Assembly (NCBI GenBank): GCA_040389065.1
Contig: JAZKAR010000028.1
Location: 1 to 64,000 of the forward strand
DNA length: 64,000 nucleotides
DNA from: JAZKAR01 sp040389065
GTDB taxonomy: Bacteria > Pseudomonadota > Gammaproteobacteria > Burkholderiales > Casimicrobiaceae
Reading direction: 5' to 3'
The translations under genes were made by a program, and so were the position numbers. Positions within the stretch are counted from its first letter, which is position 1. Each line of letters opens with the position of its first letter. The notes under the pieces were generated by a model. The model was not told where the DNA came from and searched no databases. It saw nothing but the letters and a program-made list of their open reading frames with translations. Positions 52,346-61,202 of the stretch are shown one piece after another.

Positions 52346-52382
52346 CTATTGATACCATCATGTTCTGCAATGGTATCAATAG
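52346..52382 (-). terminator. Hairpin after ubiG, probable terminator
   Basis: A perfect 13-bp stem (CTATTGATACCAT / ATGGTATCAATAG) encloses 11 nt, 21 nt beyond the ubiG stop. No T-run follows on the minus strand, so Rho or another factor may be needed. Confidence 0.5.
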
Positions 52383-52402
52383 TTAAAGCAATTAAAGCGC
52401 AA

Positions 52403-53176
52403 TTAAAGCGGTTTTGTAAATGCCATAAAATAATTCACAGAGGTATCTTGCGTCCATTTAAATCCACCCCACGGTGTGTAGTGTATGCCTTTTAAAACTT
52501 GAAGTTCTAGCCCAGCTTCACGTGCAGCCTGCGCTAGCTCAGAGGGTTTAATAAACAATTGATAATCGTGGGTTCCTCTAGGCAGCATTTTTAAAATATA
52601 TTCAGCTGCAATAATGCCAAATAAATAAGCGAGAGTAGTTCGGTTTAATGTGGAAAAAAAGATCCATCCGCCGGGTTTTGTAAGTTGAGCGCATTCACGA
52701 ATGGTTTGGCTAGGGTCTGGCACATGTTCTAACATTTCCATGCAGGTTACAATATCGAAATGACCAGGTAACTCGAGTGCCAAGTCGGTACTGCTTTGCA
52801 AACGGTATTCTAGTTTAAGCTCTGGAGAATGTATTTCTTGATGCAGACGTGCTGCCTCAATAACAGCTTCAGCCAGATCAATACCCGTTACATAGGCGCC
52901 TTCTCGTGCTAACCCTTCACTGAAAATGCCGCCTCCGCAGCCAATATCTAATAATTTTTTTCCTTGAAGATCGCTCGCATGGGTTTTAACAAACTCTACG
53001 CGTAGTGGGTTTAACTGATGTAAAGGCTTAAACGGGCCATTTACTTCCCACCATTGTTCTGCCAATTGAGAAAATTTATCTAATTCAAGCTGGCTTGCAT
53101 TAAAATCAGAGAGGGTATTGAGTGTGGGGTTGGTTGTGGGTGCCAGCGGTTGTGCGGCTGAAAATTCAGATACCAT
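52403..53176 (-). CDS. ubiG: Ubiquinone biosynthesis O-methyltransferase UbiG
   Basis: UbiG carries out both O-methylations in ubiquinone synthesis. The 257-residue form from ATG 53176 fits the family. It has the UbiG signature FSQLAEQWWEVNGPFKPLHQ (about 35-54), SAM motif I LDIGCGGGIFSEGLA (about 73-87), VTCMEMLEHVPDP (about 137-149) and the membrane-touching region near LFGIIAAEYILKMLP. A frame back to 53254 adds 26 residues inside bioF and is rejected. The start lies within the bioF end (11-nt overlap), so translation is probably coupled. Confidence 0.92.
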   Translation of the reverse strand: MVSEFSAAQPLAPTTNPTLNTLSDFNASQLELDKFSQLAEQWWEVNGPFKPLHQLNPLRVEFVKTHASDLQGKKLLDIGCGGGIFSEGLAREGAYVTGIDLAEAVIEAARLHQEIHSPELKLEYRLQSSTDLALELPGHFDIVTCMEMLEHVPDPSQTIRECAQLTKPGGWIFFSTLNRTTLAYLFGIIAAEYILKMLPRGTHDYQLFIKPSELAQAAREAGLELQVLKGIHYTPWGGFKWTQDTSVNYFMAFTKPL

Positions 53177-54452
53177 AATCAACACTTTCAGAATGTTTAA
53201 TAACGCTAGATGTATAGACTTCAAGGCATTGTTGCAAGGCCTGCGTAAGTGCATCTACCTGTTCAAACGAGTGGGCTGCCGAAAAAGTAATACGCAAACG
53301 TGCAGCATTTTCAGGAACAGTGGGGGTGCGAATAGCTGGCACCCAAAACCCTTTTTCTTTAAGCGCTTGGTTAATTTGCATTGCACGCTCAGTAGTGTAA
53401 ACAATTAAAGGTTGAATAGCTGTCATGCTAGGCGCCAGGCTCCATAACCCTCCTGACTGACTACTATTCATTGCCTGCCTGAAGCGAGTGCATAGAGCTT
53501 GCAGATGGGCAATACGTTCAGGTTCGTGCTCTAAAATATCAAAGGCTGCCAAGGCGCCAGCCGCAACAGCAGGGGGTTGCGCGGTAGTATATAAATAAGG
53601 GCGGCCCCGTTGAATAAGAGTGCGAATCACTAACGGGTGAGCGCTGACACATGCACCATAACTGCCAAGTGCTTTACTTAGCGTTCCCATATAAATAAGA
53701 CGCTCATGTTGAATGCCCCAGTGTTTAAGGCTGCCATGCCCATCGCCGAGAACACCAAGACCATGTGCATCATCAACGAGTAACCATGTGTCATGGCGTT
53801 CGGCAATATTTAAGAGCGCTTCTAGCGGTGCTAAGTCGCCATCCATACTATACACCCCATCTACAGCAATCATACGCTGGGGGGCAGAGTGTTTTTCTAA
53901 CAAATAGCTTAAGTGATCAAGGTCGTTATGTTTAAATCGGTGAAAAGAGGCTCGTGAAAGCTGTGCTCCATCGTTTAAGCAAGCATGATTAAGCTTATCG
54001 CCGAAAATTGCGTCGTGATGCCCCAATAGGGTGCTAATAATAGCCAAATTGGCTTGATAACCGCTCGAAAAAAGACAAGCGTTAGAAGCATCTAAAGTAG
54101 ATGAGGGGGTTGGATTCACCCACTGATTAAACCGATGCTCAAGCGCTTCATGTATTTCAAAATGCCCGCATACTGCATGAGAAGCAGTGCTACCTAAACC
54201 AAATGTAGTTAATGCCTTGGCGCTTGCTTCAATCACTTCAGGATGGCGTGCTAACCCTAAGTAATCATTACTAGCAAAATTAAGATAGCTTTTACCATCA
54301 ATTTGAATATGTGTAGAGGTTGCTGCTTGAACGGGATAAAGTGAACGTGTAAGCCCTTTATGTTCCCACTGGGTTAAATCGTTTTGCAGATGTTGGAGTA
54401 AGTGTTGGCTATACCGCGTTATTGGTTCATCACTTTGGCCGCCCGTAGACAT
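53166..54452 (-). CDS. bioF: 8-amino-7-oxononanoate synthase
   Basis: BioF condenses pimeloyl-ACP (or -CoA) with L-alanine, the first ring-forming step of biotin synthesis. The 428-residue PLP enzyme has FASNDYLGLARHPEV (about 58-72), VDDAHGLGVLG (about 226-236) and the PLP lysine in GTLSKALGSYGA (about 259-270). It is a little longer than usual (about 390) at both ends. No other bio gene is adjacent. It overlaps the upstream repeat-protein gene by 34 nt and ubiG by 11 nt, giving an unusual three-gene row. Confidence 0.93.
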   Translation of the reverse strand: MSTGGQSDEPITRYSQHLLQHLQNDLTQWEHKGLTRSLYPVQAATSTHIQIDGKSYLNFASNDYLGLARHPEVIEASAKALTTFGLGSTASHAVCGHFEIHEALEHRFNQWVNPTPSSTLDASNACLFSSGYQANLAIISTLLGHHDAIFGDKLNHACLNDGAQLSRASFHRFKHNDLDHLSYLLEKHSAPQRMIAVDGVYSMDGDLAPLEALLNIAERHDTWLLVDDAHGLGVLGDGHGSLKHWGIQHERLIYMGTLSKALGSYGACVSAHPLVIRTLIQRGRPYLYTTAQPPAVAAGALAAFDILEHEPERIAHLQALCTRFRQAMNSSQSGGLWSLAPSMTAIQPLIVYTTERAMQINQALKEKGFWVPAIRTPTVPENAARLRITFSAAHSFEQVDALTQALQQCLEVYTSSVIKHSESVDYGI

Positions 54453-55843
54453 TTCTCTAATTCCTCCCGAATATTTGGTGAATCCATCTCAAGATTACAT
54501 TGTACGGGGTCAAAATTTTCTATGCCATCTTTTTGGTCAAGGTCTTGAGGGGTGCTAACAGCCTCTTGATTAGGTTTGCCAGGCTTACCAGGAATAGGTT
54601 GTGTTGAAGTAACAGGTAAAGGAGGTGTGACAGGCAAAACAGCAGGAAGCTTTTTGGGAGGAAGGGGTTTAAGAGCAGGCTTAATGGGTTTAGATGTAAC
54701 TGTCTTAAGTTGAGCTGCTTGTTTAAAGGCACTATGACGCTGATACATTTTAATACTGATATAACTAGTGCTAGCTAGCCAGATAAGAATACCTACAGCG
54801 TAAAAAATGCTTTGTTTTTGTAAGTAAGATAAATGGCGTTTGGGATGTGTAGAAAAGCGACGTGTTGCCGTAAAAGAGAGCGCTGCAGGAACCGCTGGAA
54901 TAGGCAAGCCTCCTACTTCAATCGCTGTTGCTTCTTGCGAAAGCAGTTTACCGAGAGCGATCGAGGTGTCTTCTTTCAGTAAGTTGATCGTCTCAGGTAT
55001 TTCATCAGCTTGCGGCGCTTCTAACGATACAGCAGTTACTATTTCATTGGCTTCAGTAGCTTCAACGGGAGTCAATAACTCAGCGTCATGTGTTACCGCT
55101 GCTAATTCAACTTCTTCTGCCATTAACTGATCAAGTTGAGATTCATTGAAGAGCGCATCTGTATCAATGGTCTCCATGGCATCTTCAGAAGAACTTACGC
55201 TGTTTTCAAGCGCTTCTTTCTCAGCCATTTCCTTCAAAAACTCTTCTACATCGATAACATCTTCTTCAAATAAGGAAGGAAGTTTTTCATCAGCCGAAGG
55301 AACAGAAGGTTGGCCCGTACTACCGATAGATGCATTTAAAATGGCATCTATATCAATATCATCTAATCCAGCTTTAGTATCGTAGGATTCAGCAGGTGTT
55401 GGTGGGGGGGAAAGTTTTGTTGATTTTGGGGGTGAGGGAGGTGTAATGACCGGGGCAACCGTCTTTACAGGCTCAGGCGTTATAGCTTGAGGAGTAGCGC
55501 TGATAGGGTTAGTTGGTATAGCCTTTGCCAAGGCGAGAGATGTTTCTACGGGGATAGGTTCCGTTTCAACGTTCTCCACTTGAAACGCATCAAAAAGAGA
55601 ATCTGTATCAATTGTATCCATTGCTTCTTCAGGCGAAGCTAAACGTTTCTCTGCAGCCTCTTGTTCAGCAACTTCTTTTAAAAAAGCTTTTACATCGATA
55701 ACATCTTCTTCTATTAAAGATGGCAGTTTTTCATCAGCAGACGGAACCGAGGGACGACCTGTGCTACCAATAGCGGTATTTAAAATCGCATCAATATCGA
55801 TTTCATCCAGGTTCACCTGATTGTCTTTTGATGCGTCAGACAT
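54419..55843 (-). CDS. Uncharacterised membrane protein with duplicated acidic module
   Basis: The 474-residue protein has two copies of an acidic module of about 75 residues (about 12-88 and 160-236). Each reads DIDAILN, IGSTG.PSVPSADEKLPSL, EEDVIDV, FLKE.AE.EA and then TIDTD.LF. A Pro-rich linker (about 110-155) separates them. After an acidic region comes one membrane helix (about 345-367, FYAVGILIWLASTSYIS), then a Pro/Lys-rich part and a C-terminal CNLEMDSPNIREELEKCL segment with two Cys. The layout suggests a bitopic protein with an acidic cytoplasmic domain and a periplasmic tail. I recognise no family. It is the first gene of the row with bioF and ubiG. Confidence 0.75.
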   Translation of the reverse strand: MSDASKDNQVNLDEIDIDAILNTAIGSTGRPSVPSADEKLPSLIEEDVIDVKAFLKEVAEQEAAEKRLASPEEAMDTIDTDSLFDAFQVENVETEPIPVETSLALAKAIPTNPISATPQAITPEPVKTVAPVITPPSPPKSTKLSPPPTPAESYDTKAGLDDIDIDAILNASIGSTGQPSVPSADEKLPSLFEEDVIDVEEFLKEMAEKEALENSVSSSEDAMETIDTDALFNESQLDQLMAEEVELAAVTHDAELLTPVEATEANEIVTAVSLEAPQADEIPETINLLKEDTSIALGKLLSQEATAIEVGGLPIPAVPAALSFTATRRFSTHPKRHLSYLQKQSIFYAVGILIWLASTSYISIKMYQRHSAFKQAAQLKTVTSKPIKPALKPLPPKKLPAVLPVTPPLPVTSTQPIPGKPGKPNQEAVSTPQDLDQKDGIENFDPVQCNLEMDSPNIREELEKCLRAAKVMNQ

Positions 55844-56061
55844 GTGCTTTTTTTCCGTTAAAGTAGTGTATCCGCCGTGTGGTTTGTGTTAGCATTTAGC
55901 TCTCTATGCTCTTGCATACTGTTTATATGGTTTTATGGCTACAGGTTTCCATTTTAGTGCGCTAACTACTAGCGTTTTGAGAGCGCGCGCTACTTTAGCG
56001 TGTGATATATCTTTATTTACGACGCAACCACTGAGTGTTTGATGTCTAACGTGTTTTTTAT

Positions 56062-56133
56062 CTCCTTGTAGCACAACGGATAGTGCAATCGCCTCCTAAG
56101 CGATAGATTCAGGTTCGATTCCTGACAAGGGGA
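56062..56133 (+). tRNA. tRNA-Arg (anticodon CCU)
   Basis: All stems fold: acceptor CTCCTTG/CAAGGGG (one G-T pair), D-stem GCAC/GTGC, anticodon stem ATCGC/GCGAT with loop CTCCTAA, T-stem TCAGG/CCTGA with loop TTCGATT. The anticodon CCT reads AGG codons. Discriminator A is followed by CTT, so CCA is not encoded and must be added by a nucleotidyltransferase. The length is 72 nt. Confidence 0.95.
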
Positions 56134-56152
56134 CTTCAGCTTATAAAAAAAT

Positions 56153-56180
56153 AAAAAGGCATCATAAGCGATGCCTTTTT
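56153..56180. terminator. Bidirectional Rho-independent terminator
   Basis: The hairpin AAAAAGGCATC / GATGCCTTTTT with a 6-nt loop has As on one side and Ts on the other. It lies 20 nt after the tRNA-Arg and 22 nt past the stop of the M16 peptidase gene, so it can serve both strands. Confidence 0.85.
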
Positions 56181-56201
56181 ACAACCATGCTGCTATAAAA
56201 A

Positions 56202-59090
56202 CTACTCTTTTTTAGCACCATCTTCTTCCGTAAGAGGAAATGTCCCCGCCAAACTAAAAACCCATTGATCAGGCTTCAGATATTTTTCAATAGCAGCTTT
56301 AACCTGTTCGGGTTGCAGCGCTTTTACTTTGTTTTCAAGGTCTTGGCTATCATGCCCGGTTCGCCCTAATCGCATCCATTCAGCTAGGCTTGCTGCTAAG
56401 CGGTCATCTTGGCTGCGAGCAAGGCGGCGTGCTTCTAACCATCCTTGTAACGTATTTTGTAAAATTTGAGGGTTGATAGGGTCTTTTTGCATAGCAAAAA
56501 GCTCTTCGTTAATTGCTTTCATCAAACGCTCACGATTTTGAGGGGCAAAAATAGCATAAATGCGCCATTCTGAGTATGGGTCATCAGCACTGGTTTTTAA
56601 GGTGCTGCCTACGCCATAGCTAATACCTTCTTTTTGTCTGATACGCGTTGCTAATCGAGAATTTAAAAATCCTCCGCCTAACAAGGTATTGGCAGCAATC
56701 AGCGCAGGGTAGTCAGGGTTTGTGTCTTCTATAGGTAGAAGAAGGCGGCCCTCAAGCATGGCATTTGATTTGTCGGGTAAATGTTTGGCTAGAATATCTG
56801 CCGGTGCAGCAAATACAGTTTGGGTTAGGCGTTGATAAGGCGTTTTCGCAGGCAAGTTGCCTACTAACTCATCTAATTGTGTTTTAATTTTTTCAGCATT
56901 CGCATTGCCAACCACTGCCCATTCGCTATGTTGTGTTGATACGAGATCTTTATAAAAGCTTTCGATAGTTTCAAGAGTTAAGCTTTCAACTTCCTCGATC
57001 TCTTCATCTAAGGTTGCAATATAACGAGGGTCATCGATAGCGTAAGGCTGATGGTAACGGCCTAATTCTCGGCTCGCCCAACCGCTGGGTTCAGAGCGCG
57101 TTGATTCTAAGCTTGCAAGGGTTTGTTGTTTTAGAATGTCCCATTCTTTTCTATCAAAGCGGGGCGACTTTAGCATATCGGCCATTAACATCAACAGCGC
57201 TGCCATGTTAGGCTGGGTGGTTTCAGCTTTAATCACTAAGCCATCTACATCACTACTGATCGAAAACTGCGCGCCTAGCAGCTCTAATTGATCCGCTAAT
57301 TCTTTATACGAGAGGCGCTCAGTACCTCTGCGTAACATGGCACCGAGTAATTCACCTTTCCAGCGTGCATGTTTTAACGAGCTTTCATCTCCCCAATGTA
57401 ATTGAGCGTATAAGCTTACGGTTTCACCCCGATTCTTCTTAGGTAAAACAGCTACTTTTGCGCCATTCGCTAAACGAAAACGAACAACCCGTTGCTCAAT
57501 ATTTTCATAAGAAGGATCAAAAGCTTCCCCTTGGCTAATTGTTGTTGTGGGCTGAAAGTGTTCAAGTTGCTTTTCAATCGCAATAGCTTTGGGAATGGTG
57601 GCTCGTATGGGAGATTGAGTAGGGGTAAAGGTACCTAATGTGCGGTTAGAGCTTTTTAGGTATTGCTCGGCAACTCGTTGTACATCTTGTAGGCTAACGT
57701 GTTCTAGGCGATCACGATTTAAGAGTAATACGCGCCAATCACCCACAGCAATTGCTTGAGAGAGCGCTACTCCTAATTTTTGTGGATCACGTAATACTTG
57801 ATTCCATTGATTAACAATAATACGTTTGGCGCGATCAATTTCTTCTTGCGTCAAAGGGGTTTCATTTAACTGCTCAACGGTTTGCAGAAACTTCTTTTTG
57901 ACCTCATCAATAGACGATTCTTCACGTAATTCAGCACTTAAAATTAAATGCCCAGGCTCTTGAAGAGGATACGCGTAGCCACTGACTTCAGCTGCTTTCT
58001 GGCTTTCAATAAGAGCTTTATGGAGCCTGCCAGAAGGGCTGCTTGAAAGGGCTTCAATCAATACCTCAATGGCGGGAAAATCAGGGTGGGTCGCGGCAGG
58101 AATTCTGTAAAGCAAGGCAACACTTTTTTGATTTCCAACCCGCTGTAAATTAACAGCGCGCTCCCCATCTTGGGTAGGTTCTTCAGTATAGGTGATAGGA
58201 ATAGGGCGTGCTGGGCGAGGAATAGAGCCAAAGTATTGCTCTACCCACTTAAGCGTTTTAGTTTGATCAAACAACCCTGCAATCACAAGCACAGCATTAT
58301 CAGGTTGGTAATATTTCTCATAAAAAGCTTTTAAATGATAAATGCTGACATTCTCTACATCACTGCGTGCGCCAATCGTGTTTTTACCATAGTTGTGCCA
58401 CTGATAAGCAAGTGCTGTCATTTTTTGAATCAGAATGCGTTGAGGATCATTTTCTCCAGATTCCATTTCATTACGAACCACCGTCATTTCACTATCAAGA
58501 TCTTTTTTGGCAATGAACGCATTGGTCATTCGGTCGGCTTCCATTTTCAGCGCCCATTCAAGCTTGTCATCAGAAGAAGCAAACGTTTCAAAATAATTGG
58601 TACGGTCATACCATGTTGTACCATTGGGGCGCATACCGCGTGAACTTAACTCATGGGTAAGATTAGGAACTGTAGGCGTACCTTTAAACAAAAGATGCTC
58701 AAGTAAATGGGCCATTCCCGTTTCACCGTATACTTCATGGCGTGAACCTACATGGTAGGTAATGTTAACGGTAGTAGTAGGTTTACCAGGGTCTGGCACT
58801 AATACAACTTTTAAACCATTGCTCAATCTGTATTCTGTCATGCCAGCCATTTGGTGGCTTAAAACCGGAGCATTAGATGCAGGTGCAGAAATGTTTGCAT
58901 CAATAGGAGTAACGGAAGTAATAGGAGCAACAGCAGCAGTAGTAGTAAGGCTTTTAGAAACTAGAGGTTCAGAAGCCGCAGGTGCTTTCGCTTCAGCCGT
59001 TGTTTGAATAGCGGTAGGGTTCGCATGAGCAGATAGCGAGCTAAGCGCCATCAAAGTACCTAAAAAAATGGATGAAAACCGAATAATCAT
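56202..59090 (-). CDS. M16 family zinc metallopeptidase, two-unit, exported
   Basis: The 962-residue protein has a signal peptide (about 1-23, cleavage near AHA-NP) and two M16 units in one chain. The first (about 85-500) has the inverted zinc motif HLLEHLLFKGT (about 128-138) and the downstream Glu region VRNEMESGENDPQR (about 204-217). The second (about 540-945) lacks the HxxEH motif, as in pitrilysin-type enzymes where it only shapes the chamber. It probably degrades peptides in the periplasm. A 714-nt gap lies upstream of its start. Confidence 0.9.
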   Translation of the reverse strand: MIIRFSSIFLGTLMALSSLSAHANPTAIQTTAEAKAPAASEPLVSKSLTTTAAVAPITSVTPIDANISAPASNAPVLSHQMAGMTEYRLSNGLKVVLVPDPGKPTTTVNITYHVGSRHEVYGETGMAHLLEHLLFKGTPTVPNLTHELSSRGMRPNGTTWYDRTNYFETFASSDDKLEWALKMEADRMTNAFIAKKDLDSEMTVVRNEMESGENDPQRILIQKMTALAYQWHNYGKNTIGARSDVENVSIYHLKAFYEKYYQPDNAVLVIAGLFDQTKTLKWVEQYFGSIPRPARPIPITYTEEPTQDGERAVNLQRVGNQKSVALLYRIPAATHPDFPAIEVLIEALSSSPSGRLHKALIESQKAAEVSGYAYPLQEPGHLILSAELREESSIDEVKKKFLQTVEQLNETPLTQEEIDRAKRIIVNQWNQVLRDPQKLGVALSQAIAVGDWRVLLLNRDRLEHVSLQDVQRVAEQYLKSSNRTLGTFTPTQSPIRATIPKAIAIEKQLEHFQPTTTISQGEAFDPSYENIEQRVVRFRLANGAKVAVLPKKNRGETVSLYAQLHWGDESSLKHARWKGELLGAMLRRGTERLSYKELADQLELLGAQFSISSDVDGLVIKAETTQPNMAALLMLMADMLKSPRFDRKEWDILKQQTLASLESTRSEPSGWASRELGRYHQPYAIDDPRYIATLDEEIEEVESLTLETIESFYKDLVSTQHSEWAVVGNANAEKIKTQLDELVGNLPAKTPYQRLTQTVFAAPADILAKHLPDKSNAMLEGRLLLPIEDTNPDYPALIAANTLLGGGFLNSRLATRIRQKEGISYGVGSTLKTSADDPYSEWRIYAIFAPQNRERLMKAINEELFAMQKDPINPQILQNTLQGWLEARRLARSQDDRLAASLAEWMRLGRTGHDSQDLENKVKALQPEQVKAAIEKYLKPDQWVFSLAGTFPLTEEDGAKKE

Positions 59091-59734
59091 TCAATACTCC
59101 GATGATTTATTTTTAAAGTTTGGTGATGGATTCATTAAGAACATTGCATCACGTAGGGCATGTCATGTATTACATTTACTGCTCAGTTGGGCATTTCATC
59201 AATACCGTGGTGGCTTGGTGTTGAGGGTGCTTCTGGCGCAGCATTCAATAAGCTAATAGGCAGTAGCGAATATTTATTACGGTTGCGCGGCATCTAGGAG
59301 CGGGCTACAAGGAGCGGAAGCGTAATGTGATTGCATAAACGTTTGAGTGAGTCATCAGTGAACAATGCATACTTTCATCGTATGGTCATTCTTTCGCTTG
59401 CTTACCATACTGTCGTTTTCGGCAGGTCTTAAACAGTTCTCGACATAACTTACACAAGATTTAATGTTCAGCCTTATCATGAATTATTTCTTTTTGCATG
59501 CCATTCCCTGATTTTTAAATGTTTTTTTAATAATTTGCTTGAGTTTAATATATGACGCGTATCAAAATTAATATCATTATCCCTAGTTTTTTATATCCCC
59601 TAAAGTAAGGGCAACCATAATGTTTATGCTTATCTGTTTACATAGCGCATTGTTAGCTTAATGATGGCTATATGCGTAATGTATAAAAACTTATAAATAA
59701 GAGACTTTTTTTGGTTTTCTTGAAGCTTGTTGCC
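59091..59734. other. About 640-nt region without a convincing gene
   Basis: No long frame is found. A minus-strand frame at 59183-59293 encodes 36 residues (MPRNRNKYSLLPISLLNAA, then PEAPSTPSHHGIDEMPN), with protein-like composition but no ribosome-binding site. Otherwise the tract is AT-rich towards 59500-59730. It should hold the promoter of the M16 gene. No tRNA or known RNA gene is seen. Confidence 0.5.
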
Positions 59735-59796
59735 AAAAAATGAATGCCTTCTTATTTCTTATATCAGCCACAAAATTAGCGACAAGAAGGCATTCA
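59735..59796 (-). terminator. Terminator after pepP
   Basis: A perfect 13-bp stem (TGAATGCCTTCTT / AAGAAGGCATTCA) with a 30-nt loop is followed on the minus strand by six Ts (59735-59740). It starts 9 nt past the pepP stop. Confidence 0.8.
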
Positions 59797-59804
59797 TAAA
59801 AGTT

Positions 59805-61136
59805 TTAATTCATCACCGCTTCAATATCACTTATCTTTTTAGGAACCTCAGCACTAATCACTTCACAGCCAGATTCAGTAATAAGCACATCATCTTCAAT
59901 TCGAATACCAATATTCCAAAAAGCAGGCGGAACCTTATCATCTGGTCGTACATAGCAGCCTGGTTCTACCGTTAACAGCATGCCGGGTGTTAATGCAATT
60001 GATTCGCCTGAAGGCTCAAAATAGGAGCCAGCATCATGTACATCTAAGCCTAGCCAATGGCCTGCGCGGTGCATATAAAAACGTTTAAAATCGCCAGATT
60101 CAATAATGCCATCAACCGACCCTTCACATAATTTTAAGTCTTTGAGACCCTCAACAACTTTTCGAAGTGTAATCGTTTGATATTCTTCCCAGCGTAGGCC
60201 TGGCTTTAAGTGTTGAATAGCTGTCTCTTGGGCATTCAGCACAAGTGTGTATAAATCACGCTGAGCTCCGCTAAAGCGGCCATTCACAGGAAAACTACGT
60301 GTAATATCTGAAGCGTAATACGCGTATTCACACCCTGCATCAATCAATAAAATATCGCCATCGTTCAATGGTGCTGAGTTATCACGGTAATGCAAAACAC
60401 ACGCATTAGCACCCCCTGCAACAATAGAAGAATAGGCAGGTGAGTGAGAGCCATTTGCTAAAAAATGCTGTGTTAAAACTGCTTCAATTTCATACTCGTA
60501 GCGCCCAGGTTGGGTAGCTTGCATTGCTTTAATATGTGCATGGGCTGAAATATGGGCAGCTTTACGCATTAGTTCTATTTCTTGAGGTGCTTTGGTGCGG
60601 CGTAAAGCTTCAATAAAGGGAATGGCATCGTGAATATGTAATGCATGCCCATAGCGTCGTAAACGTTGTAATAATGCATTAAAATTGTGCTGAAGTGAGA
60701 GAGGTGTATTCACTTCAAACGGCGATAGGAAAGCAGAAAGATTTAGATATAAATGTTCTGTAGATTCGAGCAAGGGCTTAATGTGCTCATTCAGTGTTTC
60801 AATGGAGGAAGTATGATTGAAACCAAAGCGTTCTTTAGCTGCTTCTGGCCCCCAACGAAAACCTTCCCATATCTCTCGCTCTTCATTTTTAGAGCGGCAA
60901 AGTAAATGGCGCTCTAAATTGCCTTCTTTACTTTTTAATAGTATTAAAATTGCCTCGGGTTCTTCAAACCCTGTAAGGTAAAAAAAATGGCTATCTTGCC
61001 GGTAGGGATAATGCGCATCACGATTACGAATTACCTCTGGCGCAGCTTGTAAAAGCAGTAGGCTAGAAGAAGGCATCAGCGTACCTAGGGTCTCGCAGCG
61101 ACTTTGATAAAGGGTAAAATCAAAAGAGGTTTTCAT
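59805..61136 (-). CDS. pepP: Xaa-Pro aminopeptidase
   Basis: PepP removes N-terminal residues that precede proline. The 443-residue protein has the N-terminal AMP_N domain (about 1-135, YPYRQDSHFFYLTGFEEPEA) and the pita-bread M24 domain with metal ligands: Asp in LLIDAGCEYAYYASDITRSF (about 266-285), His in HRAGHWLGLDVHD (about 355-367), Glu in TVEPGCYV (about 393-400) and Glu in GIRIEDDVL (about 416-424). Length is normal. It follows uppP by 66 nt on the same strand. Confidence 0.95.
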   Translation of the reverse strand: MKTSFDFTLYQSRCETLGTLMPSSSLLLLQAAPEVIRNRDAHYPYRQDSHFFYLTGFEEPEAILILLKSKEGNLERHLLCRSKNEEREIWEGFRWGPEAAKERFGFNHTSSIETLNEHIKPLLESTEHLYLNLSAFLSPFEVNTPLSLQHNFNALLQRLRRYGHALHIHDAIPFIEALRRTKAPQEIELMRKAAHISAHAHIKAMQATQPGRYEYEIEAVLTQHFLANGSHSPAYSSIVAGGANACVLHYRDNSAPLNDGDILLIDAGCEYAYYASDITRSFPVNGRFSGAQRDLYTLVLNAQETAIQHLKPGLRWEEYQTITLRKVVEGLKDLKLCEGSVDGIIESGDFKRFYMHRAGHWLGLDVHDAGSYFEPSGESIALTPGMLLTVEPGCYVRPDDKVPPAFWNIGIRIEDDVLITESGCEVISAEVPKKISDIEAVMN

Positions 61137-61202
61137 AGAGTTAGCGCCTTATTTTTAGCCTTATTCATCATAGTATTATGATGGGTCACTGCGGTTAGTA
61201 TT

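Noticed and set aside
52247..52495. 82-codon frame overlapping the end of ubiG
   Set aside because: It reads through the hairpin and antisense to ubiG with no family match.
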